DNA of 64,000 bases from Paramecium octaurelia (lineage: Eukaryota > Ciliophora > Oligohymenophorea > Peniculida > Parameciidae). Below the pieces are notes generated by a model. The model worked only from the letters and a program-made list of their open reading frames with translations, was not told the DNA's origin and ran no database searches. This document shows, piece by piece, positions 24,380-36,185 of the stretch (positions are counted from its first letter, which is position 1; each line of letters opens with the position of its first letter). The position numbers and the translations under genes were made by a program. Where the stretch lies: assembly GCA_905182995.1 (NCBI GenBank), contig CAJJDP010000019.1, positions 399,600 through 463,599 of the forward strand. Reading direction: 5' to 3'.

Positions 24380-25678
24380 TGATATTTGAAAAATTGAAGT
24401 TAACATAAAGTCAAAATATTTTATTTAGAGTAGAATTATTAAAAATAATAATAATAATTCTAATCTAGTTCTTCTAATTTGAAAATGAATGAAATAAGGC
24501 GATCTTTAAATTTAAAAGATTAAGAATAACATTAAAAGCAATAAAAATCCAAAATATATAAGTATTGCTTTATAAATTATACAATCAATCATATAGAATG
24601 CATTTAGATTGTTTGCCATTCATAAAGTAAAACGAATAACTTAACTAGTGTTGAAAAGAGGGGAGTAAGCAATTAATAAATTTTTAGGGAAAATGATTAA
24701 TTGATTGAGTGATAATTAAATTCATACTGATCAAGTCAAGATCTTTGAATTAAAAATGAAGTATGATGATAAATGGAGATGGAAATATTCCTCAGGAATA
24801 AGTATAAGTGCATTCTGTTAAGAATGATATTTGAGTATGGATCAGGAAATATATGCATATTAAACCATCTAAATTAACACAGAATATTTATATTATCTTA
24901 AAGGGCTGATGAGGGAAAGTTGATTAGAAGGAGATGCAGTTGAATAAGGATATTTAAAAATAGTAGGATAAGGGGAAAGATAAAAAGTACAAAGAGGTTA
25001 TTAATAACTTTATTAACAAAATCAATGTTTGAAATTGAAAATATAAATTATCACAATTTCATTAATATTTGCATTTACAATAACAGGATATTCAGATAAT
25101 ACAAATATATTAGATTGCTCAATAATGATCAGTAAATTATATATGACTCTATATTTTATTAAAGTAAGAACAAATTGTTGGATTATTTGAGATAAAAAAT
25201 TTAAAAGGATTATCATTGTCTCTATTTTATTTTCTATTGTTGATTTATTATTTTTTGAAAATATTAACTTGTATTTACTATTAAATTATTATTTATTGTT
25301 CTTCATGGATTAATAGCACTAACCCAGGAATAACAAAAAACGATTAACAATTTCGAAAGAATTGGCTTAAAGAAAGTAGAGCATTATTTAGTAATTTTAA
25401 TGTATTCTATGTTTATAATTTTGATTAGCCGGCACTCAAATAGTAAAATAGGAATCTCCATAAAAAATGGTGAAATAAGAAAAGGAGAACAGAAAAGAAT
25501 CAATAGATTCATCCTTAAATTCTTGCTCCTCTTTGGTGAAATAAAAAAAGTTTATTATTTGCTTTTAAAAGTAGAAAAAAATAAGATAAAGAATTAGATG
25601 GTTGTGAAGAGTATAATTTAAATTCATCAGATTATTCCGAAGAAACTATATTAACCATTCAATATATTTCATATGAGT
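24380..25678. repeat. Direct repeat copy 1 (1,299 bp), probable contig overlap
   Basis: This segment is repeated at 25680-26978 with a constant offset of 1,300 and no difference that I can see. The only base between the copies is the N at 25679. Copy 1 ends ...ATGAGT at the N, while copy 2 continues from the same point into the channel gene. That is what two contigs with a shared end look like when placed side by side without merging. The unit holds the 5' end of the channel gene and about 920 bases upstream. In that upstream part, short coding-like pieces in different frames (such as 24485-24712) are cut by TGA, so I call no gene there. Confidence 0.9.
25305..25678 (+). pseudogene. Truncated duplicate of the 5' end of channel copy B
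   Basis: Starts at the same ATG context as the gene at 26605 and repeats its first exons (MDQQHQPRNNKKRLTISK...), including both first introns (25402-25428 and 25550-25571), then stops at the N. It is not a separate gene: either an assembly duplicate or a very recent partial duplication. Confidence 0.85.
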
Positions 25679-25679
25679 N
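25679..25679. other. Ambiguous base / contig junction
   Basis: The single N of the window sits exactly between the two identical repeat copies and most likely marks a scaffold join. Confidence 0.9.
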
Positions 25680-26978
25680 TGATATTTGAAAAATTGAAGT
25701 TAACATAAAGTCAAAATATTTTATTTAGAGTAGAATTATTAAAAATAATAATAATAATTCTAATCTAGTTCTTCTAATTTGAAAATGAATGAAATAAGGC
25801 GATCTTTAAATTTAAAAGATTAAGAATAACATTAAAAGCAATAAAAATCCAAAATATATAAGTATTGCTTTATAAATTATACAATCAATCATATAGAATG
25901 CATTTAGATTGTTTGCCATTCATAAAGTAAAACGAATAACTTAACTAGTGTTGAAAAGAGGGGAGTAAGCAATTAATAAATTTTTAGGGAAAATGATTAA
26001 TTGATTGAGTGATAATTAAATTCATACTGATCAAGTCAAGATCTTTGAATTAAAAATGAAGTATGATGATAAATGGAGATGGAAATATTCCTCAGGAATA
26101 AGTATAAGTGCATTCTGTTAAGAATGATATTTGAGTATGGATCAGGAAATATATGCATATTAAACCATCTAAATTAACACAGAATATTTATATTATCTTA
26201 AAGGGCTGATGAGGGAAAGTTGATTAGAAGGAGATGCAGTTGAATAAGGATATTTAAAAATAGTAGGATAAGGGGAAAGATAAAAAGTACAAAGAGGTTA
26301 TTAATAACTTTATTAACAAAATCAATGTTTGAAATTGAAAATATAAATTATCACAATTTCATTAATATTTGCATTTACAATAACAGGATATTCAGATAAT
26401 ACAAATATATTAGATTGCTCAATAATGATCAGTAAATTATATATGACTCTATATTTTATTAAAGTAAGAACAAATTGTTGGATTATTTGAGATAAAAAAT
26501 TTAAAAGGATTATCATTGTCTCTATTTTATTTTCTATTGTTGATTTATTATTTTTTGAAAATATTAACTTGTATTTACTATTAAATTATTATTTATTGTT
26601 CTTCATGGATTAATAGCACTAACCCAGGAATAACAAAAAACGATTAACAATTTCGAAAGAATTGGCTTAAAGAAAGTAGAGCATTATTTAGTAATTTTAA
26701 TGTATTCTATGTTTATAATTTTGATTAGCCGGCACTCAAATAGTAAAATAGGAATCTCCATAAAAAATGGTGAAATAAGAAAAGGAGAACAGAAAAGAAT
26801 CAATAGATTCATCCTTAAATTCTTGCTCCTCTTTGGTGAAATAAAAAAAGTTTATTATTTGCTTTTAAAAGTAGAAAAAAATAAGATAAAGAATTAGATG
26901 GTTGTGAAGAGTATAATTTAAATTCATCAGATTATTCCGAAGAAACTATATTAACCATTCAATATATTTCATATGAGT
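25680..26978. repeat. Direct repeat copy 2 (1,299 bp)
   Basis: Same sequence as 24380-25678. This copy is continuous with the rest of the downstream channel gene and is therefore the one to annotate. Confidence 0.9.
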
Positions 26979-29900
26979 CAAGAAAAACGTCAAAAAAGTT
27001 TATCGAGAATCTCAATGTAAAAACCCTGAATGCCAATCCCCAGTATGATTAAGAGATATAAGAATTAAAGAATAGAGAAAAACTGATGGAAATTACTAAA
27101 CTATTAGCTTTGGAACAAGAAGAACCACAGGAAAATGAAATAGCTTACTAAAAGATTATCAAAAGATATGAAAAACAAAACGTGCGAAATCCCTTTTAAG
27201 ATCCTTACTATATTATATTAGTACCACTTAAGGGTTTAAGCAGATTAAAATATGAATTAAAGGTATATGTAATTATAATATTGAGAAATACTAAGATAAT
27301 GCAAAATTTTTGCAGATTCGCAAATTTCTTGTGTTTATTTCCTTAGTGTTTCCGATCTTAGCCAAAGGAATGATGAATTCCAGAATCTACAAAATACTGA
27401 TGACAATCCTAATATTATTTAATGTTTGCTTATTTATAGTTGTTAAGACCGAGCATAGAGAGGACACATTTGAAATTGAGTAGGTTGTGACTATACTATT
27501 CATAATTGAAATATTGGTAAGAATCTTAGTTTCTGGATTTTTTTTTACAAAAAATGCATTCTTTCGAAACATTTAGGATGTTTATGATTTCACATTGATA
27601 TTTGCAACGACGATCAATCTTTATTACCCAGAGATTTTTATAATAGATATTTCACCATTAAGAATGATTACACTGCTTTTTTATCTTGGAGACATATTTG
27701 TAGGATTAGGTGTTATGCTATTGGCCTTAAAATAATCAATTAAATTTTTATTGGAAGCTTTGATGATAGTTGGACTATTTTCTTTATTCTTTGCAATATT
27801 TGGAGTCTTCCTATTTTAAGGACTATTCAATTTCAGATGTGAATATGATAATGGTGATGAGACAGATGGGTGGGTTTAGTGTCATTAAAATTAATGTTAC
27901 GAAAATGGCATGACATGTAAGTATACTGAAGAGACCCCTAAAATGCCCACGTCATTTAATAATGTGATATATTCATACGGTCAGATTTTAAGAACTATAA
28001 CAATGGATGATTGGAGTTGGGTGATGTTCTTTACTATGAGAATATTTCATCCTTGGGTTTGGATTTACTATTTGTTGATCATATTTGTGGGTGGTTTTTT
28101 TGGTTTTAATTTGGTTATAGCTGTGTTGAAAACCCATTATTCAGAAGCTGCTGAAGAAAGTGAAAAACAGTAGGAAAAAGCTAGGATAGAAAAAAGAATT
28201 AAAGATAATCAAGAATATCCAGAGAGAGAGTTAATGAATGTGTTTGATGTAGCATTTTTGAGATATATTGGGTTTTTTGCAACTATTTAAAAATATCGTG
28301 AGTCGTTTTAGAGAAGATCTGTTTTAAGTTGGAATTTGGAATCAGAAGCTTAGATGAATAAAACAATAATTGAAGCTAGAACATTATCAGCAGCATAGAG
28401 AAAATTAAATAATTAATATGTAAGAAATAAATGATATTTTATAGAATGTAGAGAATATAAGTTTTTAACATAAATTAAGGTAATTTACAACCAAGAATCT
28501 TTTATTAACTAAATTTCGTTTTTTGAAATATCAATAGCAAAAGTTAAATATTAAAAAGTATTCAGATGATCCATTAGAACTAGAAATTCTATAAAAGCTG
28601 TAAAATATATCATATTCATGTCTATAATCTTAAGTGAATTATTAAATAGATTAATGTTATACAAGTTAGCATGACATTTTGTTAAAGTTTATGTATTTAA
28701 ATTTAATAATTTAGTGAAATTGATTTAGCTCTGTAGGAAGAAAAGAAATTCAATCCAGAAAAAATGAGAAAGATTAAATTTAAGCATTAATATCCTGATT
28801 GGCAGAGTTAAGTAGAGAAGTTAAAGAAATAGGCTTAAAGATCTAATGAAATTAAAAAGAATAAGCTCCCTTATAGATAAAAGAAAATTAATAAATGGAA
28901 TACTACCATCAAAGTAGAGGATGAAAAAGAATAAGAAACAAGCAAAAACTCTTGTGATGATTTTGAAAGATCTCCTGAATAAAAATTGAATTTTTGTTTT
29001 GAAAAGAATACATCTATTAAAAGAAAATCAAAGAAATTTTTAAAATTTGTAAATGGTGAACAAGTTGTTTATGTGTAGGGTTATTATCTTTCTTATAAAG
29101 AAATTCGTGATAAAATTAATTTGAAAATCCCAATTATCAAAGATAATTAAACCAGTAATCAATTTAAATATAGAAAAATAAGAGAGAAAGAAATTTAAAA
29201 TGGAAAGTTGATCACTTCTAGTAATTGGTCAGGTAAAGACGTATTGACTCTAGATACTAAAAACTATCAGATGTTTAGTAATATTTTCCTTCAACTCAAC
29301 AAAAAGGACATTTTAATTTGGATGAAAGGTATCAAAGGAATGGTCTTAAATTTTAACAAACACACCAATCTTATTATTACAAGTTCAACTAGTCAAACAT
29401 TCTTTGACCTGGTTATTTTCATAAATTTTACATTTCTGGCATTATGGAATATTGTGGATTCTACTACAATTCATTCAGTTGAAAATGTTTCAACTATTAT
29501 TCTATCCTTTGAGTTGATCCTAAGATTAATATCTATTCCAATAAAAGATTTTACCAGCAATCCTAATTACTTGCTTTAAGCAGCAATTGTTATTTTGAAT
29601 ATAATAGAATTAACTATTAAAAATCTGTTAATTGGTTTAGGAGAACAAAACTTGAGATTGATTAGAGGTACAAAATGTTTGTTATTTTATCGATGTCTTA
29701 AATACAACGCAATGGCTGTTAAAATAGGACATATAGCATCAATGACTTTCAAACAATACATTTATTTGACATTTTTGATGTTTTTAGTTATTTTTATGTA
29801 TGCTTTGGTTGGAATGGAGATGTATGCAGGTAGGTTTGATTAGACAGATTCTTTAGGACAATTACATTCATATGATAACATATTTAAAGCATTCATGACA

Positions 29901-32900
29901 ATATTTAACATAATGACCAATGATGATTGGTATGGGGTGTATGTGATGGGAAGTGATTTAAATTACACTTTTGCAGTCATATATTCATATTCGATGGTTA
30001 TCATATTGAATTATTTAACCTATGGTTTATTCATGGCTATCCTACTTGATGGTTTTGGAAAGTATCTAGACTAATCAATTGAAAATACACACGTACATGA
30101 AGAACATGCTCAATTGACTTAGAATTCTATTGAAGAATTAGAACAATAAGTATATTAGACAATTTTGACTCCACAAGCATCTTAAACTAATATTATGCTT
30201 GAACAAACTTAAACATAAGGAAAATCCAAGATTGGCCTCATAACCAACTTTTTTAAATCAATAAGTAATAATTATATATATCATCTAATTAGGATCTTTT
30301 AATAAGGAATTGCTCAATAAATCACCAAAGCTATATACAGGAATTGAATGTTAAACCTCTCTTTATATTTTTGAAAAGAATAATTATTTAAGAACGATGT
30401 GCGCTAGATTAGCAACATCGAAAACTTATATTAACTTTATGGATCTAGTTTTGTACACTTCATTGGTTACTTTTATAATGAATACATACTATGATTATGA
30501 AGATACTAGCAATATAGTTTGTGATTAGATTCAGTTAATAATCAATATACAAATGTTTTTAGATATAATAATCAATGTGATAGCAAAAGGGTTATTTTTA
30601 GATAAGGGATCATATTTTGTATCAGTGTGGTAAATTTTAGATGTAATATACATCATTTCACATTTTGTTACCTTCAGTAATTCTTCAGATCATTATGCCC
30701 CAATCTTTGATGTTTGCTTGTATTTAGGGTATTTAAGACCGATGAAATTGCTATTTAGAATAAGTTGGCTTACTTAATTAAGAATTGCATTAGGCTATTC
30801 ATTGGTAGATATCACAAATGTGTTAATTACAATGTTAGCAGTGTGGATTATGTTTGGAGTATATGCAATTATATTGTATGAAGGACAATTTGGTTTTTGT
30901 GATGACAAAATGAATTTTCAAATTAATTATGAATAATGTATAAGAGAAAATAGACATTGGATCAACTACAAACATAATTTTGATAATATAACAGTTGCAA
31001 TACCTTCATTATTTGTAACATCAACATTAGACGGATGGGGAGAAATATATTAAATCGCTGAAAACAGTCAATTAGCAAGCATAGGACCATAAGCATTCAA
31101 TAGTTACGTATACACTTACTTCTTTTTTATCATATTCGTTTTCATAGGTTCAATGTTCTTTTTGAGTTTATTCACAGGAGTATTGTATTCCAATTTGAAA
31201 GAAAATTAATAAAAAATAGAAATGACAGATGAGACTCAGTCTTAGAAGGAATTCTAAGAAATTGCATCAATTATAATTAAAGATTTTCCAATATTCAGTT
31301 CGCCTCCAACTAATGGTATTAGAAAATTGGCATCAGATATTACTAACAATACATATTTGTTAATTTGTATGTATTTGTGTTTGATATTGGACTTGATAAT
31401 TTTGTTATTGTTTGAATCAGATATGAGTGAAGATTACTTTAGATCAGTAAATAATATCCATAATGCTTTGACTATTTTATATGGGATTTGGGTGATTTTT
31501 TTATTTTTGGCTCTGGGTATTGGTAGATTTTTCGATAATTATTGGAGAAGATTTTATTTCTTTTTAATAATAATATCAATAATAGATTTTATAGCAGATT
31601 ATTCGATCGATTGGATTATGATCTATTATAAATCAACACCATATGATAATGGTTATCAATTATTGAGATTATTTTTCTCTTTGAGAAGTCTAAGAGTAAT
31701 TTTGATATTCTAAGGACTTATCAATTTGTAAAGATTAATGAGAGTGATGGTATTTGCTTTGCCTTTTTTAGGCAAGATATTTACAATCTTAATGATAGCA
31801 ATGCTCATTTTTGCATTGATAGGATGCTAATTATATGGTGAAATTGATAGTGGAGCTGTGATGGATGATCAAATCAATTTTCAAAATGTAGCTTAAGCTC
31901 TTCTTGCTTTGTTTAAATGCGCTTCTGGAGATGATTGGAGGACAATAATGACAGATACTATGTAACATAATCCTTTGTGCTTAGAAGACCCCAAATATTG
32001 TGGTAGTGTTAATAATTAATATTTTTTCTTTTTGTTCATGCTCTTGTCAAATTATGTTTTGCTCAATCTCTTTGTACTTGGTCTTATCGAACAATTTGAA
32101 TAATTCTTTTAATTGCAAAATTCACTTATTTAAACTTATGTTGAAAATGTGGATAAGATTAAAACTGTATGGTGTAAATACTCTTCAGAAACTCAAGGAC
32201 AAGCCATGAATTATAAGTTCTTATGCAAGTTCCTTCTAGATATTGGCAAACCTCTAGGAGGAAGTAAGGAAGAGAACCTATGGGATGTGGCTAAGCTGGC
32301 TTCTTCATTCAAATTAAAATGGTATTTATCTTTTCTATCCTAGTGATCATTATGGCTATATCTAATATAACTAATTGATGTATGAACTATTTCGAAGATG
32401 CTTTATCAATGAAGTATTTAAAGAAGGCACTGAATCTTCGATTGTCAAGATCAAGTAATTCAACAAAGAAATGTAGTTGAGATTGATGTACTATAGAAAA
32501 AATAGATTATTAGAGAGAACTAACATTAGTTCTATTAAATAATTAAGGGCTAATTTCAATATTTTACATGATTATTTGACTGTTTTAATCCTATTCAAAA
32601 CTTGGGAATCTTACTCTAAATTAGTATTCATCAAAATAGAAAAAGAAGGCAAATTTTCAGACAGTGATGAAATAAGCATTTAAAATGATAAAGTCAGTAG
32701 ACAAAAGTATTCTTTATTTTAATTCCATTAGTTTCAATTGTTACGATTATGAGGATGAAATGTCAGATTCTGATAATTTGACTTCGAAATAACAGAGCAA
32801 ATAGTTATCCTAAATGTTCACTAACACTTTGAATCAAATGCAGTATAGCAGTAGTATAAGGAGCAGTCCTAAAAGTTAAATAAAGAACAATTTCAAAAAA

Positions 32901-33122
32901 AATGTTAAAATCAAACATAAGAATAAGTATAATTCAAAAATAAGTATAAATGAACGAATCATAGATCCAACCGAATATTTTGGAAAAATAAAACATTAAA
33001 CTACTCAACAAAGTTAAGAAATTGAACAAGAATAATTGCCAATATACAGAAATTAATATGATCTATCTTTATAAAATGAATATCAATAAGGTACATTATT
33101 AAGTGCAAGAAAAAAATAATGA
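26605..33122 (+). CDS. Four-domain voltage-gated cation channel, CaV-like (copy B)
   Basis: 2107 aa in nine exons; introns 26702-26728, 26850-26871, 27263-27285, 28420-28444, 28693-28714, 30265-30292, 32322-32343 and 32707-32731. Clear paralog of the minus-strand gene at 17311-23659 over the whole length, with introns at matching places (after YELK, in the I-II linker and before the DHYGYIQY tail). Pore loops: TITMDDWSWV (near 440), IMTNDDWYGV (1065), TSTLDGWGEI (1425), CASGDDWRTI (1728), again D/D/D/D. The C-terminus has an EF-hand/IQ-like calcium-channel tail and a basic, Q-rich end. The start was chosen because it aligns with the paralog's N-terminal RFTIS/RLTIS motif. The first 374 bases lie in the repeat, so this part could be affected by mis-assembly. 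Confidence 0.93.
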
Positions 33123-33418
33123 TCAATAAAATACTTTATAAACCTAATATATTTTAAATCTACTAATGATAATGTATCCCTATTACTATATAAATAAATT
33201 TAACTATTAGAATTAGTATGCTAATCCTATTTTTCTTAATTAATATAAAAAACTTAAATTTCTTAACTTAAGTATGTAAATCGTCTTGTTAACTAAAATG
33301 AAACCCCTTGAATTCAGAACTTATTTAATAAATTACTACAAAGCTTGCAAATTTATAAACCCAAAAATCTTGAGAATTACAATTATATTAATTTTGAAAT
33401 ATTGATTAAAAATTTAAT
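33123..33418. other. Short intergenic region between convergent channel genes
   Basis: 296 AT-rich bases between the stop of the CaV-like gene and the stop of the minus-strand K+ channel. No coding frame or repeat recognised. Confidence 0.55.
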
Positions 33419-36105
33419 TCACTTAATTGGCTGAACTGCTGATAGACAAAAGTTTTGTCTTCTCTTATTTATCACTAACAACATTCCGATTTGAGTTAAA
33501 TTGAATCTCTTAATTAAATCTCCTGGGTATTGAACATAATGTATAAATTTTTTCAAAACATTTAGATTTTATAAAAAATTCTTCTATTTGACAATTGAAA
33601 AATTATCCTTCCTAAAATAATATTTATAAGTGTGAGGACTTTCAAATTCTTAATCATCAATATATGTTTTATTGGATAACTTTTATATGATAAAGTTGAT
33701 ATCATTCAGGTATATATCAAATCGTTTATTATCTAATTAATGGATGTTTTTTAATCTTTATTCCAAAATCTATAGAGTTAGTGAAATAGATCTTTGTTCA
33801 ATCATTTTTTCAAATTCTACATACGTTTATATTAAAAAATAAGGGTAGATTTTATTTATCGAAATTAATTTATTTACTAATTATCTGAATTTTTTTTTTA
33901 TAGGATCTTGATTTTATTCAAAAGCAGAGATAATTTTCTTTTTCACTTTTGGTATATGAATATTTATATTTTGAATTGTATTCGACCTTTTTATATATTG
34001 CTTTAATTATTCCTCATCAATGTTCAAAATATTATCGAATCTATATAATTAAAATAATTATGGATTGTCCTTCTAAATTAATAATGCACACTATTCTAAC
34101 TTTTTTCTATTTTGATTTAAACTCTAAATCTTCTTTCTTGTTCTTACAAAATCAACTCTTTCTTGAGTTTTAGGATATAAATAGTTTTTAATTATGAATT
34201 CTTTATCCGGTATAAATTTAATCAAAGGACATTCAATTAATTTGTGTGATTCTTTTCCACAAGAAAAGCATTTCACATTAAAATATTGATCTTCCTTTTG
34301 AAATATTAATTTGTCTCTAATGGAACAAAATAATTCATAGTCCTCTGGATGATCTTGCAAGATCTTTAAAAAGCACTTTCTTTTGAGTAACATAGCTTTT
34401 GTGAACCCAACACTCTTTAAAGTTTCAAGAGACTCAGTGCCTGTAATGAAATTTTTCATTCCAATAGAAGCTCCTTTGTTAACTATCCCTAGATTTATTT
34501 TTCTTCCTTATTATAAACATATTTATACAGAGCCTTCCTCTATATAATACAATAAGATATCGTTGGATTATTTCAAATCCTATTCTGGAGATAAGAGAAC
34601 TTCTTCGACCTCTTTGATTAGTTGCTTTTTGAATTATTCAGTAAAAGGTATCCTAAATAAAGTACATTAATCAAAAATATTTTGATGAGCTTCATTAATC
34701 AACTATTGTCTTAGAAATTCAGACAAAGAATCTATAATTTCTTTTTCCTCCTCAGATTAAGAAACTACTTTATTTTCCCAATAATATGAAAGATACTTCC
34801 TTACTTAAACTTATAGGCCAGAGGACAACGAGGTTTTATTCATATATGAGTTTATGATTCTTAATTTTCTTTTTTTTTCTTCTGAAAACGCAGAAATTTC
34901 TGTTATAATTGTACCAACAGTGTTAATGCTATATGGTAATTGGATGCTTGATATCATAATTAAGATAACTGAAACTATTTTTTCAATATTGGACTATGGC
35001 GTTACATCTCCATATCCAACTGTAAACATCGTGACAGCGGTATAATAGAAGGCTTGAAGATATTAAGTATTAAAAGTCTATTCAAGCATATTAGTAGAGA
35101 CTAGCCAACTCTTACCTTCATAATTATCTATGCTATATCTACCAACCTAAAAATCATAGTGAATAGGAATACCCAAAACCAAAAACAGGAAAATAAATGA
35201 ATTACATAGAATAGAAATGCTATCAATTTTAACAAGGCTAATATCGTTGAAGTTTGCTTCGACAAATTCAAGCCTTCTTCATAATTGGTGGCATAATTGA
35301 TAATTGTCTTATGGTGTACTAAAAATATAAGTAAACCAATGTTAAATATATTATTTGAAATATCCAACGAAATATCCGTAAAAGCCGAAATAACGAAATA
35401 AATTAGTAATTAAAACACTGAGAGCCATTGCAATCCGTATGTGTTATACAAGCTATTTTTTATGATATGAACTCTAGATTCCACTGCCTCTCCGTTTTAA
35501 AAATATATGGTATTCAAACTCAATAACAAATCAAAAACCAATATAAGTAAAAATGTTATTGAAATGAAGCTCAAATCATGGAATATAAATTGTTGATTAA
35601 CCCATGCCAAGTCTATGGGGATTATATATAAGAAGTACAAACGAGCAGTCACAGCAATAATATCCCAAATCACTTTAATGTATTAACCAGGGTGTATAAG
35701 TGGTAACTTTTCTAATTAAATAATGATGGATTTTTTAACATTTTAAAAAAATTTCAATTGTTACTAATTTAAATGATGAAGTGTAGAAGATTTCCTTTTT
35801 TCAAAAACCTCTTCAGAAGCTCCTTAGTCGCCAATTAGTGATATGTGAAAGTTAGTTAATTTCTTCACTTTTCGAATGTGATCGAGCATATTATCAATAA
35901 ACTTCCGTATGAAATCGTTTTTCTTTTCGTAGTTTATTTATTTTTTATCATTAGTAGGTAAACACCAAAAATCAGCTTAAAACTAAGCAGATCGATACTA
36001 CATTAATTTGCTATTTTGAATTTTACTACTAAGTAAATTAGACTCATTTTGTTCTGAAAGCAATTTAGCTTCAAAAGCAAAAGGGAGTGCCAATCGTTGT
36101 TTCAT
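33419..36105 (-). CDS. CNBD-containing K+ channel with zinc knuckle (tandem copy 1)
   Basis: 886 aa, one intron (35147-35172). A polar N-terminus is followed by six helices from about residue 150 (WDIIAVTARLYFLYIIPIDLAW is the S1 region). The pore TMFTVGYGDVTP lies near 358 and a C-linker and degenerate cyclic-nucleotide-binding fold at about 440-580. A CX2CX4HX4C zinc knuckle follows (CFSCGKESHKLIEC, near 604). The helical tail to residue 886 reads without further introns. VGYGD predicts K+ selectivity; the layout is that of the EAG/HCN/CNG superfamily. Whether cAMP or cGMP binds cannot be told, as the phosphate-binding cassette is not clear. The start is 80 bp from the stop of its tandem paralog. 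Confidence 0.92.
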
Positions 36106-36185
36106 AATTTTAATATATTTATATTATATAATATATTTCCTCTCTTAAAATATACACATTGATGTTATTTTTATTTTATAATATA

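Noticed and set aside
24485..24712. 76-codon frame starting MNEIRRSLNLKDQ in the repeat (also 25785-26012)
   Set aside because: No homology recognised, no clean continuation by introns, and adjacent coding-like pieces lie in other frames with TGA. Left as unannotated spacer.
25022..25216. Hydrophobic minus-strand frame in each repeat copy
   Set aside because: Typical antisense product of A-rich DNA; no start context or conservation argument, and cut short under any reading with introns.
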